The notes: generated by a model not told the origin, from the letters alone. 64,000 nucleotides of DNA from Methylobacterium sp. Leaf118 (GCF_920984675.1 NZ_CAKLBV010000005.1:62001-126000); one strand, 5' to 3'; positions 1-12,095 are shown, numbered from the stretch's first letter. Numbers and translations are program-made.

Positions 1-1435
1 CGCTTCCCGCCTCGTAGAGGGCGACGGGCGCGTCCTTCCAGGCGTCCAGCAGCGGTTCGACGGCGGCCCAGCCGGCCTCGATGGAATCGGCCCGCTGGAA
101 CAGGGTCACGTCGCCCATCATGCAGTCGTAGATCAGGGTCTCGTAGCCGACGGTGGGGGCGGGATCGAAGAAGTCGCCGTAGCGGAAACCCGTCTCGACC
201 GGCGCGATGTGCATCTGCGGCCCAGGGCGCTTCACATTCAGCGACGTGACGATGCCGGGATCGGGGCTGATGCGCAGGCGCATGACGTTGGGCGCCGGTT
301 CGGTCACCGGCGTGTCGCGGAACAGGCGGAAGGGCGGCGGCCGGAAATGAACCGCGATCTCCGTGCGGTGGGCCCCCATCCGCTTGCCGGTGCGCAGGTA
401 GAACGGCACGCCGGCCCAGCGCCAGTTCTCGATCTCGAGCTTGAGGGCGACGTAGGTCTCGGTGCGCGACTGCTCGGACACGCCCGGCTCGGCGCGGTAA
501 GCCGGGACATCATGCCCGCCGATCCGACCGGCGGCATACTGGCCGCGCACCGCCTTGTCGGGGCTGACCGGGCGGACGGCTTCGGCGAGCTTCGCCTTCT
601 CGTCGCGCACGGCTTCCGCATCGAAGGAGTTCGGCGGCTCCATCGCCACCATACAGAGCAGCTGGAATAGGTGGTTCGGCACCATGTCGCGCAAGGCGCC
701 GGTGGGCTCGTAGAAGCCACCGCGCCCCTCGACCCCGATGCTCTCGGCGGCGGTGATCTCGATATGGCTGACATGCTCGCGCCGCCAGACCGGCTCCAGC
801 ATGCCATTGGCGAAGCGGACCGCCATGATGCTCTGAACCGTCTCCTTCCCGAGGAAGTGGTCGATCCGGTAGAACTGGCTCTCGTCCCCATAGCCGAGGA
901 TCGTCCGGTTCAGGGCCCGGGCGGAGGCGAGGTCGGCGCCGAACGGCTTCTCGATGATGACGCGGCGGAACGCGCCTTCCGTCTCCGCTAGGAGGCCGGC
1001 CTTCCCCAGACCCTCGACCACCGGAGCGAAGAAGCGGGCGGCTACCGCGAGGTAGAACACGACGTTGCCGCGCACGCGCCCGGCCAGCGCCCGATAGGTC
1101 TCCGGCTCGGAAAAATCGCCCTGCATGACGTGCAGGCGTTCGCGCACGAAGCCCCAGGTGGTCGGGTCGATCCGGTCGGCGTGGAACTCGGCGGACGGAT
1201 CCCGGGTGAAGGCGTCCATCGTCTCGGTGAGGTCCTGGCGCCAGCCCGCGTCGGTGAGCGGGTTGTGATCGACGCCGAGAACCGAGAACCCCGGGTCGAG
1301 CAGGCCGCCGCCGGCGAGGTTGTAGAGGGCCGGCATCAGGAGCCGCTTGGTGAGGTCGCCGCCGGCTCCGAAGACCACGAGGGTGCAGGGCGGCGCGGGC
1401 GGGCTCGCGGGTTGCGTCGTCGGCGCATCGGCCAT
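1..1435 (-). CDS. zwf: Glucose-6-phosphate 1-dehydrogenase (3' truncated by window edge)
   Basis: Oxidises glucose 6-phosphate to 6-phosphogluconolactone with NAD(P)+ in the cytosol, the entry step of the pentose-phosphate and Entner-Doudoroff routes. The ATG at 1435-1433 starts MADAPTTQ. The nucleotide-binding motif GAGGDLTKR lies near residue 24 and the substrate-binding motif RIDHFLGKE near residue 188. The C-terminal stretch reaches ALYEAGS, which is typical of the last lines of this family, so only some 10-20 residues are missing. It lies 106 bp downstream of the efflux operon on the same strand; I see no reason to link them functionally. The family assignment is secure. Confidence 0.95.
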   Translation of the reverse strand, partial: MADAPTTQPASPPAPPCTLVVFGAGGDLTKRLLMPALYNLAGGGLLDPGFSVLGVDHNPLTDAGWRQDLTETMDAFTRDPSAEFHADRIDPTTWGFVRERLHVMQGDFSEPETYRALAGRVRGNVVFYLAVAARFFAPVVEGLGKAGLLAETEGAFRRVIIEKPFGADLASARALNRTILGYGDESQFYRIDHFLGKETVQSIMAVRFANGMLEPVWRREHVSHIEITAAESIGVEGRGGFYEPTGALRDMVPNHLFQLLCMVAMEPPNSFDAEAVRDEKAKLAEAVRPVSPDKAVRGQYAAGRIGGHDVPAYRAEPGVSEQSRTETYVALKLEIENWRWAGVPFYLRTGKRMGAHRTEIAVHFRPPPFRLFRDTPVTEPAPNVMRLRISPDPGIVTSLNVKRPGPQMHIAPVETGFRYGDFFDPAPTVGYETLIYDCMMGDVTLFQRADSIEAGWAAVEPLLDAWKDAPVALYEAGS

Positions 1436-1541
1436 GGGCGGCTCCGGGTCGTCGGCCGGGGGAAACGCGACGACAACAGGCCGACGCGGGCGGTGTTCCG
1501 GCAGACGGTGTTCCGGCAGACCTGCCCCGCTCCCGCCGCGC

Positions 1542-3137
1542 CTATTCCTCGGTTCGGACGGCCTGCCCGCGATCGATCGGCAGGCGGGGGCCCTTCAGCT
1601 CCTCGCCGGTCGGCAGCGAGCGGGCGTCCCAGCCTCCGCCGAGGGCGCGGATCAGGGAGACCGCCGTGCTAAAGCGGTTGAGCCGCACCTGCAGGGCCGT
1701 GATCTCGTTGCTGATCTGGAGCGACTGCGCCGTGACGACGGTGGTGTAATTCTGCGTGCCGGCCCGATACTCGTTCAAGGCGATCTCGACCGCGCGCCGG
1801 GCGGAGGCGACGGCCTCGTCCTGCTTGGCCTGTTGCTGAGCCAGGATGCGCACGCCCGCCAGCCCATTCTCGACCTCGCCGAAGGCGGTGAGCACGGTCT
1901 GGCGGTAGCTCGCCACCGCCGCGTCATAGGCAGCCCGCGCCGATTGCAGCACCGCCGCCCGCGCGCCGCCGTCGAAGAAGACCTGCTCGCCGGCCGCGGA
2001 AACCGACCAGACCCGGTTCGCCGCCGAGAACACGCCGTTGCTCGCTAATCCCGAGAAGCCACCGGAGGCCGAGAGCGTCACGGTCGGGTAGAAGGCCGAG
2101 ACCGCGACCCCGATCTGCTCGCTCTGCGACTGCACCAGCCGCTCGGCCTGGGCGATGTCGGGGCGCCGCTCCAGCAGGTCGGAGGGAATGCCGACCGGCA
2201 CCGCCGGGGAGCGCGCCGGCAGGGGCGAGAACGGCAGGTTCAGCTCGGAGGGCGGGCGCCCCGTGAGGATCGCGACTGCGTGCTCGAAGGTGGCGCGCTG
2301 GAGATCGACCGCGATCAGGGTCGCCTGCGTGGTCTGGAGCTGCGTCTGCGCAGTGATGACGTCGGACCGGGCGGCGACGCCGGCATTGTACTGGTTCTCG
2401 GTGATCGCGAGGCTCTTCTTGAAGCCCTCGACGTTCTCGCGGAGCACCTGCTTGAGCGCGTCCTGGTAGCGCATCTGCAGATAGGCGGTGGCGAGTTCCG
2501 CCTGGAGGCTGAGACGCACCGAGGCGAGATCAGCGGCCGAAGCCTGGGCGGCGGCGACATCGCTCTCGATCTGACGGCGGATGCCGCCGAACAGATCGAG
2601 CTCCCAGCTCGCCTGTCCCTGGAGCGAGACGGTGGTGCGCTCGACGCCGAGGGTGCGGGAGCGGGTGATGCTCGGAGCGCCGATCACCGTCGGGAACAGG
2701 GCGGCCCGCGATTGCGCCACGAGCGCCCGCGCTTGGTCGTAGAGCGCGATTTGGGCCCGTAGATTCTGGTTGTCCACGTCGACCGAGCGGATCAGCCGGT
2801 CCAGCGTGGCATCGTTGAACACCCGCCACCAGTCGCCGCGCTCGGCCGCGTCGCTCGGATTGGCGATCCGCCAGCCCTTCTTCGACTGGACATGAGCGAG
2901 GCTGTCCTCGCGCAGGCCGCCCTGCTTGAAGCCCAGCGGCGTCTCGACCGAGGGGCGCGTGTAATCGGGACCGACGAGGCAGCCGGAGGTGGAGAGGGCG
3001 AGGGCGGCAGCGAGAGCGAGGCGGCAGGGGGAAGTGACCCATCGCCCCCCCTCCCCCCGGCATGGTCCGCCGGCACCCGCCCCCGCAGGGGGAGAAGGGT
3101 TTCGATGCGGCTGACTGGTCACGAACGGATCATCCAT
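1542..3137 (-). CDS. RND efflux outer-membrane lipoprotein (NodT/OprM family)
   Basis: Outer-membrane channel of the tripartite pump encoded upstream. The lipobox STSGC is followed by the family hallmark GPDYTRPSVE, then two TolC/OEP repeats of long helices. The start is taken as ATG 3137 because it overlaps the stop of the RND gene as TGATG, which implies translational coupling; a GTG at 3140 is an alternative. This start leaves about 37 residues before the signal peptide core. That extension is encoded by a G+C-rich palindromic repeat (3064-3092), and the acceptor Cys is residue 53, unusually far in. The alternative is an undetected start nearer the lipobox, but the codons there are not starts (for example GTC at 3038-3036). 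Confidence 0.9.
   Translation of the reverse strand: MDDPFVTSQPHRNPSPPAGAGAGGPCRGEGGRWVTSPCRLALAAALALSTSGCLVGPDYTRPSVETPLGFKQGGLREDSLAHVQSKKGWRIANPSDAAERGDWWRVFNDATLDRLIRSVDVDNQNLRAQIALYDQARALVAQSRAALFPTVIGAPSITRSRTLGVERTTVSLQGQASWELDLFGGIRRQIESDVAAAQASAADLASVRLSLQAELATAYLQMRYQDALKQVLRENVEGFKKSLAITENQYNAGVAARSDVITAQTQLQTTQATLIAVDLQRATFEHAVAILTGRPPSELNLPFSPLPARSPAVPVGIPSDLLERRPDIAQAERLVQSQSEQIGVAVSAFYPTVTLSASGGFSGLASNGVFSAANRVWSVSAAGEQVFFDGGARAAVLQSARAAYDAAVASYRQTVLTAFGEVENGLAGVRILAQQQAKQDEAVASARRAVEIALNEYRAGTQNYTTVVTAQSLQISNEITALQVRLNRFSTAVSLIRALGGGWDARSLPTGEELKGPRLPIDRGQAVRTEE
3064..3092. repeat. G+C-rich palindromic repeat inside the start of the efflux lipoprotein gene
   Basis: CCCCCGCAGGGGG (3080-3092) is a perfect 5-bp stem with a 3-nt loop. 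It is preceded by the near-palindrome GGTCCGCCGGCACC at 3064-3077. It resembles short intergenic REP-like elements, but here it lies inside the open frame of the outer-membrane lipoprotein. Confidence 0.5.
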
Positions 3138-6100
3138 CACTCGGCCGGCACCGCCGCGCCACCCGGGCGACGCTTCGCCCAGAGCCTGAGCCGGTCGAGA
3201 TACAGGTAGACCACGGGGGTGGTGTAGAGGGTCAGGATCTGACTGACGATGAGCCCCCCGACAATGGCGATGCCGAGCGGCCGGCGCAGCTCGGCGCCCT
3301 CCCCGCCCGCGATGATGAGCGGCGCCGCGCCGAGCAGGGCGGCGAGCGTCGTCATCATGATCGGGCGGAAGCGCAGGAGGCAGGCCTCATAGATCGCCTC
3401 GCCCGGCGTCAGGCCGCGTTGGCGCTCGGCGTCGAGGGCGAAGTCGATCATCAGGATGGCGTTCTTCTTGACGATGCCGATCAGGAGGAAGACCGCGATG
3501 AGCGCGATGATGGTGAATTCGGTGCCCGTGGAGAGCAGGGCCACGATCGCCCCGATCCCGGCCGAAGGCAGGGTCGAGAGAATCGTGATCGGGTGGATGT
3601 AACTCTCGTAGAGGATGCCGAGCACGGCGTAGACGGCGAGCAACGCGGCCAGGATCAGGAGCGGCTGACGCGAGGCGGAATCCTGGTAGCTCTTGGCCGC
3701 GCCGGCGAATTCGCCGTGGATCGTCTGCGGCAGCTGCAGTTCCGCCATGGTCTGCGTGATCACCTGGGTCGCATCGCTGAGGCTCTTGCCCGGTACGAGG
3801 TTGAACGAGATCGTCGTCGCCACGAACAGGCCCTGGTGGGACACCTGCACCGGCGCGTTGCCGGTTTCGAATCGGGCGAAGGCCGAGAGCGGCACCATCG
3901 TCTCCTTCGAGCTCGACACCGGCGCGCTCGACGAGGCCCCCCCCTTGCCGCCCGCGATGGCGTTGGAAGCGGCGTTGCGGGCCGAATCCGCGGCGAGGCT
4001 GGCGGCGGTGTCGGTGGCCGTGGAATCGGTGCCGGTCGTCTCGGCGGTCACCGTGCCGGCGACCGCGTTGGTCGTCGCCGAGCCCCGCGCCCGGCCGCCC
4101 CGGGTCGAGACGTAGATCGACTTCAGAACCTCCGGGTTCTGCAGGTATCGCGGCGCGATCTCCATCACCACGTGGTACTGGTTGAGGGGGTTGTAGATCG
4201 TCGACACCTGACGCTGGCCGAAGGCGTCGTAGAGGGTGTTGTCGATCTGGTCGGGGGTGATGCCGTAGCGGAAGGCCGTGGCCCTGTCGATGACGAGCCG
4301 GCTCTCCAGCCCGCCCTCCTGCTGGTCGGAGGTCACGTCGGCGAAGAGGTCCGTGCGCTTTTGGAGCGCCTGCAGCACCTTGGGCGCCGCCGCGTAGAGT
4401 TCCGCCGCCGTGTCGCCCTGGAGGGTGTACTGATACTGGGCGAAGCTCTGGCGGCCGCCCATGCGCAGGTCCTGCCGGGGAAACAGGAACAGCCGCGCCC
4501 CCGGTACCTGGGCGAGCTTGGGCCGCAACCGCGCCATGACCTTCTCGATGGGATCGCGCTCGCCCAGGGGCTTGAGGCCCACGAAGACGTTGGCCGAGTT
4601 GGTGCCGCGCCCGCCCGTGAAGCCGACGATGCTGGCCACCGCCGGATCGGCCTGCACGATGGCGCTCGCCTGTTCCAGCTTCTGCTTCATCGACTGGAAC
4701 GAGATGCGCTGGTCGGCCTGGATGCCGCCCATGAGCTGGCCGGTATCCTGGTCCGGGAAGAAGCCCTTCGGCACGATGACGTAGCCGTAGACCGTCAGGC
4801 CGATGGCGACGAAGACGCTGAGCAGGGTCAGCCGGCGGTGGTCGAGGGCGAAGCGCAGGGTCCGCTCGTAGCCCCGCAGGGTCGCGTCGAACCCGCCCTC
4901 GAGCATCCGCAACACCCAGTTCGGGCGCCGGCCGGCATGGGCCTCTTTTTCCGGCCTCAGCAGCAGCGCGCACATCATCGGCGTCGTCGTGAGAGAGAGC
5001 ACGAGCGAGACGAGGATCGACATCGACAGGGTGACGGCGAATTCCTCGAACAACCGGCCGACGATGCCGCCCATGAGCAGGATCGGCAGGAACACGGCGA
5101 TGAGCGACAGGCTCATCGAGACGACGGTGAAGCCGACCTCGCGGGCGCCGACCAGGGCGGCCTCGACGCGCGGTTTGCCGGTCTCGATATGGCGCTGGAT
5201 GTTCTCGAGAACGACGATGGCGTCGTCCACCACGAAACCGGTGGCGATGATGAGCGCCATCAGCGAGAGGATGTTCAGGGAATAGTCGAGCATCCACATC
5301 GCCGCGAACGTGCCGACGATGGAGATCGGCACGGCGACTGCCGGGATCAGCGTCGCCCGCCACGAGCGCAGGAAGATGAACGTCACGAACACCACGAGGG
5401 CGATCGCGATGAGCAGCGTCTCTTCCGTAGTGGCCAGCGAGGCGCGGATCGTGGCGGAGCGGTCGCCGGAGATGCTGAGGTCGATGTCGCCGGGCAGGGC
5501 CGCCTTCACCTGCGGGATCGCCGCGCGCACCCGCTCGACCGTCTCGACCACGTTCGAGCCCGGCTCCTTGTAGATGAACAGGATCACGCCGGGCTTGCCG
5601 TCGATGAGGCCGAGATTGCGCTTGTCCTCGACCGAATCCACGACCTCGCCGACATCGGAGAGGCGCACCGCCGCGCCGTTGCGGTAGGCCACGACGATGT
5701 CGCGGTAATCGGAAGCCTGCCGGCCCTGGTCGTTGGCGTAGAGCTGGTAGCGGCGCGCGCCCGCCACGATGTCGCCTTTCGGCGAGTTGGCGTTGGCCGA
5801 GGCCAGTCCCGCGCGGATGCCCTCCAACCCGATTCCGTAATGGAACAGGGCGGTCGGATCGAGCTCGACCCGCACGGCGGGCAGCGAGGAGCCGCCGACA
5901 TCGACATTGCCGACGCCCTCGATCTGGCTCATCCGCTGCTGCACGACGGTGGCGGCGGAATCATAGAGCTGGCCCGGCGTCAGGGTGTCGGAGGTCAGCC
6001 CCAGGATCAGGATCGGCGAATCGGCCGGGTTGAACTTGCGGTAGGTCGGGTTGGTGCGCAGCGAGGTCGGCAGATCCGCCCGCGCGGCGTTGATCGCCGC

Positions 6101-6427
6101 CTGCACGTCGCGCGCCGCGCCGTCGATGTCGCGATTCAGGCCGAACAGCAGGACGATCCGCACCGTGCCTTGCGAACTCGTCGAGGTCATCTCGTTGACG
6201 TCGGCGATGGCGCCGAGACGGCGCTCCAGCGGCGCCGCCACCGTGGTCGCCATGGTCTCCGGCGAAGCGCCCGCCATCTGCGCCTGGACCAGGATGACGG
6301 GGAAGTCGACCTGCGGCAGGGGCGCGACGGGCAGCCGGACATAGGCGAACAGGCCGGCGAGCAGCAGGCCGATGGTCAGGAGCGTCGTCGCCACCGGGCG
6401 GCGGATGAAGGGTTCGGAGAGGTTCAC
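3137..6427 (-). CDS. mdtC: RND efflux pump inner-membrane subunit, MdtC-like
   Basis: Proton-driven inner-membrane drug/solute exporter subunit, HAE1/MdtBC type, about 1096 residues from the chosen start. The N-terminal transmembrane helix (RRPVATTLLTIGLLLAGL), periplasmic porter domains, and the helix-4 segment [17 protein letters not shown] with its proton-relay aspartates are visible. So are the second TM cluster and the family end motif [18 protein letters not shown] 6427 is chosen because it starts VNLSEPFIRRPVATT at the normal N-terminus; in-frame codons up to 6532 would add sequence derived from a palindromic spacer. It carries an unusual Ala/Ser/Thr/Gly-rich insertion of about 60 residues (about 3900-4105). 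It is coupled to the downstream lipoprotein by TGATG. Confidence 0.93.
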   Translation of the reverse strand: MNLSEPFIRRPVATTLLTIGLLLAGLFAYVRLPVAPLPQVDFPVILVQAQMAGASPETMATTVAAPLERRLGAIADVNEMTSTSSQGTVRIVLLFGLNRDIDGAARDVQAAINAARADLPTSLRTNPTYRKFNPADSPILILGLTSDTLTPGQLYDSAATVVQQRMSQIEGVGNVDVGGSSLPAVRVELDPTALFHYGIGLEGIRAGLASANANSPKGDIVAGARRYQLYANDQGRQASDYRDIVVAYRNGAAVRLSDVGEVVDSVEDKRNLGLIDGKPGVILFIYKEPGSNVVETVERVRAAIPQVKAALPGDIDLSISGDRSATIRASLATTEETLLIAIALVVFVTFIFLRSWRATLIPAVAVPISIVGTFAAMWMLDYSLNILSLMALIIATGFVVDDAIVVLENIQRHIETGKPRVEAALVGAREVGFTVVSMSLSLIAVFLPILLMGGIVGRLFEEFAVTLSMSILVSLVLSLTTTPMMCALLLRPEKEAHAGRRPNWVLRMLEGGFDATLRGYERTLRFALDHRRLTLLSVFVAIGLTVYGYVIVPKGFFPDQDTGQLMGGIQADQRISFQSMKQKLEQASAIVQADPAVASIVGFTGGRGTNSANVFVGLKPLGERDPIEKVMARLRPKLAQVPGARLFLFPRQDLRMGGRQSFAQYQYTLQGDTAAELYAAAPKVLQALQKRTDLFADVTSDQQEGGLESRLVIDRATAFRYGITPDQIDNTLYDAFGQRQVSTIYNPLNQYHVVMEIAPRYLQNPEVLKSIYVSTRGGRARGSATTNAVAGTVTAETTGTDSTATDTAASLAADSARNAASNAIAGGKGGASSSAPVSSSKETMVPLSAFARFETGNAPVQVSHQGLFVATTISFNLVPGKSLSDATQVITQTMAELQLPQTIHGEFAGAAKSYQDSASRQPLLILAALLAVYAVLGILYESYIHPITILSTLPSAGIGAIVALLSTGTEFTIIALIAVFLLIGIVKKNAILMIDFALDAERQRGLTPGEAIYEACLLRFRPIMMTTLAALLGAAPLIIAGGEGAELRRPLGIAIVGGLIVSQILTLYTTPVVYLYLDRLRLWAKRRPGGAAVPAE

Positions 6428-6466
6428 GAGAGGCCGCCCAACCCCGAGCTTCCGGTTCCTGCCTCG

Positions 6467-6480
6467 CCCCGCCTGCGGGG
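6467..6480. repeat. Short palindrome between the two RND pump genes
   Basis: CCCCGCCTGCGGGG forms a 6-bp stem with a 2-nt loop in the 88-bp spacer between the MdtB-like stop and the MdtC-like start. It is similar in composition to the palindrome at 3080-3092 at the next junction of the operon. Such elements can tune the stability of individual mRNA segments. Confidence 0.45.
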
Positions 6481-6515
6481 AGCGCATTTGCACGGCACCG
6501 TTCGGGCCCCGCGCA

Positions 6516-9656
<3,141 letters not shown>

Positions 9657-9789
9657 GAGCAACCCCCACGCGCCGAATGTTCATCCCTCGCCCCGCCGTT
9701 GCTCGGGCCTCGCCGACCAAGGCAGGCCTCCGCGCCCGCGCCGGAGACGCCCGACGGGAGTCTCGGCGTCGCGCGCGATACGGGCCCCA

Positions 9790-11202
9790 TCACTGCGGCC
9801 GCCGGCGGCCGCGGCCCTCGGGGGTGCCGGTCGGGGTCGAACCGGTCGCGCTCGGCGGGCTGCTCGACGCGGCAATCGGCGCTCCGGGCGCGGCAGGTCC
9901 GGCAGCGGCGCCGGGAGCGCCGGGAGCGGGCGTGCCCGCCTGCGGCCCCGGCGTCTCGCCGACCACCCGCACCGGGGCGCCCTCCCGCAAGCGGTCGGTG
10001 CCGTCGGTGACGACCCGGTCGCCGGGGGCGAGGCCCGACAGGACGACGCTGCGGGTGCCGTCGGTCTCGCCCGTCGTGATCGGGCGGACCGTGACCTTGT
10101 CGTCGCCGTCCATCAAATAGACGTAGGTGCCGGGCGTGCCGCGCAGGATCGCCGCGTTTGGGACGACGGGGGCGTTCTCGATCGTCTCGACGGTGAGGCG
10201 CGCGTTGACGAACTGGTTCGGGAACAGTTCCTCTTCGTCGTTGTCGAAGAGCGCGCGCAGTTTCACCGTGCCCGTGGTCACGTCGATCTGGTTGTCGATC
10301 GTGTCGAGCCGGCCGGTGGCGATCTCGTGCTGATCGCCGCGGTCATAGGCGCGCACAGTGAGCTTGGCCCCCTGGCGGAGGCGGCGCATCACCCGGGCCA
10401 CGTCGTCCTCGGGCAGGGTGAACACCACCGAGATCGGGTGGAGCTGGGTGACGACGACGATGTTGGTCGAGCCGGCGGTGATGTAGTTGCCGAGATCCAC
10501 CTGCCGCAGGCCCACACGCCCCTCCACGGGCGAGATGATGCGGGCATAGGTGAGATTGAGACGCTGCTGGTCCACGAGCGCCTGATCGGCGGCCACCGTG
10601 CCCTCGTTCTGCTTCACCAGAGCCGCCTGGGTGTCGACGTTCTGCTTCGAGATCGAATCCTGCCGATTCAGCGTCTGATAGCGTGTCAGGTCGAGCCGCG
10701 CGTTCTGAAGCAGCGCCTGATCGCGGGCGAGCTGACCCTGGTACTGGGCCAGCAGCGCCTCGTAGGGCCGCGGGTCGATCTGCGCGAGGAAGTCGCCTCG
10801 CTTCACCGTCTGCCCCTCGCGATAGCCGATCTGGGTGAGGTAGCCGGAGATCTGCGAGCGGACCGTGACGGTCGCGAGCGGGGTCACCGTGCCGAGGCCC
10901 TGCAGCACCACCGGCATCGAGGCGGTCACGATCGGGGCGATGCCGACCGCCTGCTTCATCTCGGTGGGTCGTCCGGGACGACCCGCACCGCCGCGGCCCG
11001 GCGCGGCGGCCGTCTCCTCGGTCGGGGCGCGGCGCGCCTCGTAGGTGCGGTGGGCGACGGCCCCCACGCCGCCGAGCGCCAGGAGCACGAGCATCCAGCG
11101 GCCCAAGCGGTTGCGGCGCCGGGTCGGGGCGGGCGGTGGAAGCGTCGGAACCTCCCGGTATTGCCGGGCCGTGTCCGTGCGGATCGGAGAACTCTCGTTC
11201 AT
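9790..11202 (-). CDS. mdtA: Efflux pump periplasmic adaptor (membrane fusion protein), MdtA-like
   Basis: Links the RND pumps to the outer-membrane channel. It has one N-terminal membrane anchor (about residues 35-52, RWMLVLLALGGVGAVA). A lipoyl/barrel-sandwich half follows (VRSQISGYLTQIGYREGQTV), then a coiled-coil hairpin around residues 150-220, the second lipoyl half (ISPVEGRVGLRQVDLG) and a beta-barrel. The last 60 or so residues are rich in Pro, Gly, Ala and Ser and look unstructured. It is the first gene of the minus-strand operon mdtA-mdtB-mdtC-outer membrane channel. No dedicated regulator is adjacent. Confidence 0.93.
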   Translation of the reverse strand: MNESSPIRTDTARQYREVPTLPPPAPTRRRNRLGRWMLVLLALGGVGAVAHRTYEARRAPTEETAAAPGRGGAGRPGRPTEMKQAVGIAPIVTASMPVVLQGLGTVTPLATVTVRSQISGYLTQIGYREGQTVKRGDFLAQIDPRPYEALLAQYQGQLARDQALLQNARLDLTRYQTLNRQDSISKQNVDTQAALVKQNEGTVAADQALVDQQRLNLTYARIISPVEGRVGLRQVDLGNYITAGSTNIVVVTQLHPISVVFTLPEDDVARVMRRLRQGAKLTVRAYDRGDQHEIATGRLDTIDNQIDVTTGTVKLRALFDNDEEELFPNQFVNARLTVETIENAPVVPNAAILRGTPGTYVYLMDGDDKVTVRPITTGETDGTRSVVLSGLAPGDRVVTDGTDRLREGAPVRVVGETPGPQAGTPAPGAPGAAAGPAAPGAPIAASSSPPSATGSTPTGTPEGRGRRRPQ

Positions 11203-11369
11203 CCCTCAAACTCGTCGGAGCAGATCGGTCGGACGGCGGTTCACGTCCCCTCCCCCTCCGAAGATAATGGCGAATCGTCCCGGTGACGGCGCCGTCGATG
11301 CCGCATCCCCAGCGCTTCCTCGCGGAAGGCTGCGGAATCGGCCGAACCTCGCCCGGCAATACGGTCTCT

Positions 11370-11564
11370 CTAGGGCGCCGACGTTTCCGGCGTGTTGCTG
11401 GGGACCGGCGGGGACCGACCGGGCTCCGGCGGATGCCCCGCCTGGTACCAGGGCAGAAGGTCGCGGAACCCCTGGTCCACCGGCGTCACCGGCACGGCGG
11501 CGCGCAGCAGGAATCCGGCGATTCCGGTTCCAAGCGCGAGCAGGAGGCAGGTGATCAGACGCAT
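11370..11564 (-). CDS. Small single-span membrane protein, unknown function
   Basis: A 64-residue protein with a hydrophobic N-terminus (MRLITCLLLALGTGIAGFLL) that could be a signal anchor. The tail is Pro-rich with VDQGFRDLLPWYQAG in the middle. I do not recognise a family. The start codon lies in a 14-bp direct duplication (GATCAGACGCATG at 11553-11565 and again at 11567-11579), so a second ATG sits 14 bp upstream out of frame. It lies between the efflux operon and the candidate small RNA. Confidence 0.55.
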   Translation of the reverse strand: MRLITCLLLALGTGIAGFLLRAAVPVTPVDQGFRDLLPWYQAGHPPEPGRSPPVPSNTPETSAP

Positions 11565-11692
11565 GGGATCAGACGCATGAGCCGAGGGAAACCTCACGGC
11601 ATCGCCCTGGCCAGGATGACGGATGGACGAGAGAGACGGCCGGGATCCCGCGCCGGTTTCCCGAAGAGCGGATACGAAGAAGAGCGGACACG

Positions 11693-11720
11693 AAAAAGGC
11701 CGCCGTGTCGAGCGGCGGCC
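11693..11720 (-). terminator. Intrinsic terminator of the small RNA
   Basis: Perfect 8-bp stem GGCCGCCG (11720-11713) and CGGCGGCC (11705-11698) with a 7-nt loop, followed on the minus strand by TTTTT (11697-11693). The plus strand lacks a comparable U-tract, so the direction is clear. Confidence 0.8.
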
Positions 11721-11805
11721 TCTTCTGTACACGACCGGACCGGCCTCCACTTGGGAGAAACGAGGGGGCGAAGTCCCTCCCCGGTGGTGGCCGGTCCGAC
11801 CGTGT
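11693..11805 (-). ncRNA. Candidate unannotated small RNA, about 113 nt
   Basis: Read on the minus strand, a 17-nt arm (11805-11789) is complementary to a 17-nt arm (11745-11729) with nine uninterrupted G+C-rich pairs (GGACCGGCC/GGCCGGTCC) and a closing ACACG/CGTGT helix. The loop between them contains C-rich, anti-Shine-Dalgarno-like tracts (CCCCCUCGUUUCUCCC). An intrinsic terminator follows: GGCCGCCG/CGGCGGCC and five U residues. A sigma70-like promoter sits at the right distance upstream. No minus-strand reading frame there looks coding. It is not SRP RNA, since the GGAAGCAG-type loop is absent. It is shorter than, and unlike, typical 6S RNA. Function unknown; a trans-acting riboregulator is the likeliest reading. 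Confidence 0.7.
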
Positions 11806-11809
11806 CCTG

Positions 11810-11838
11810 AACATGCGCTCACGACTGACGATCGTCAA
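11810..11838 (-). promoter_or_regulatory. Sigma70-type promoter of the small RNA
   Basis: On the minus strand the -35 element TTGACG (11838-11833) and a -10-like CATGTT (11815-11810) are separated by exactly 17 bp. The predicted start falls at 11805-11803, at the first base of the small RNA's long helix. The -10 match is modest. Confidence 0.6.
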
Positions 11839-12095
11839 CATTCGTCAGCGCCCGACAGGCGACTTTCGCGCAGATTTCGCCCCCGAACAGCAGGATCGTG
11901 TGCGTGAACGCACTTCGAATGTCGCGGTCGCGAAGATTTCGACCAGTTCTCCCGCGCCGGGCCTTGTCCTTCTCCGACGGGACACAAGCAGCGGGCCAGT
12001 CTCCAAAGTGGACAGTGTCGGGACGCCTTGCGGGGCCTATCGGGGGCTTGGCAGGGGCCTTGGAGCCGGCTTCGGGTTCTGCGAAGACGCCCGCC

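Noticed and set aside
11693-11805. Small RNA being SRP RNA or 6S RNA
   Set aside because: The SRP loop motif is absent, and the length and closed hairpin do not fit the long open-complex-like bulge of 6S RNA.
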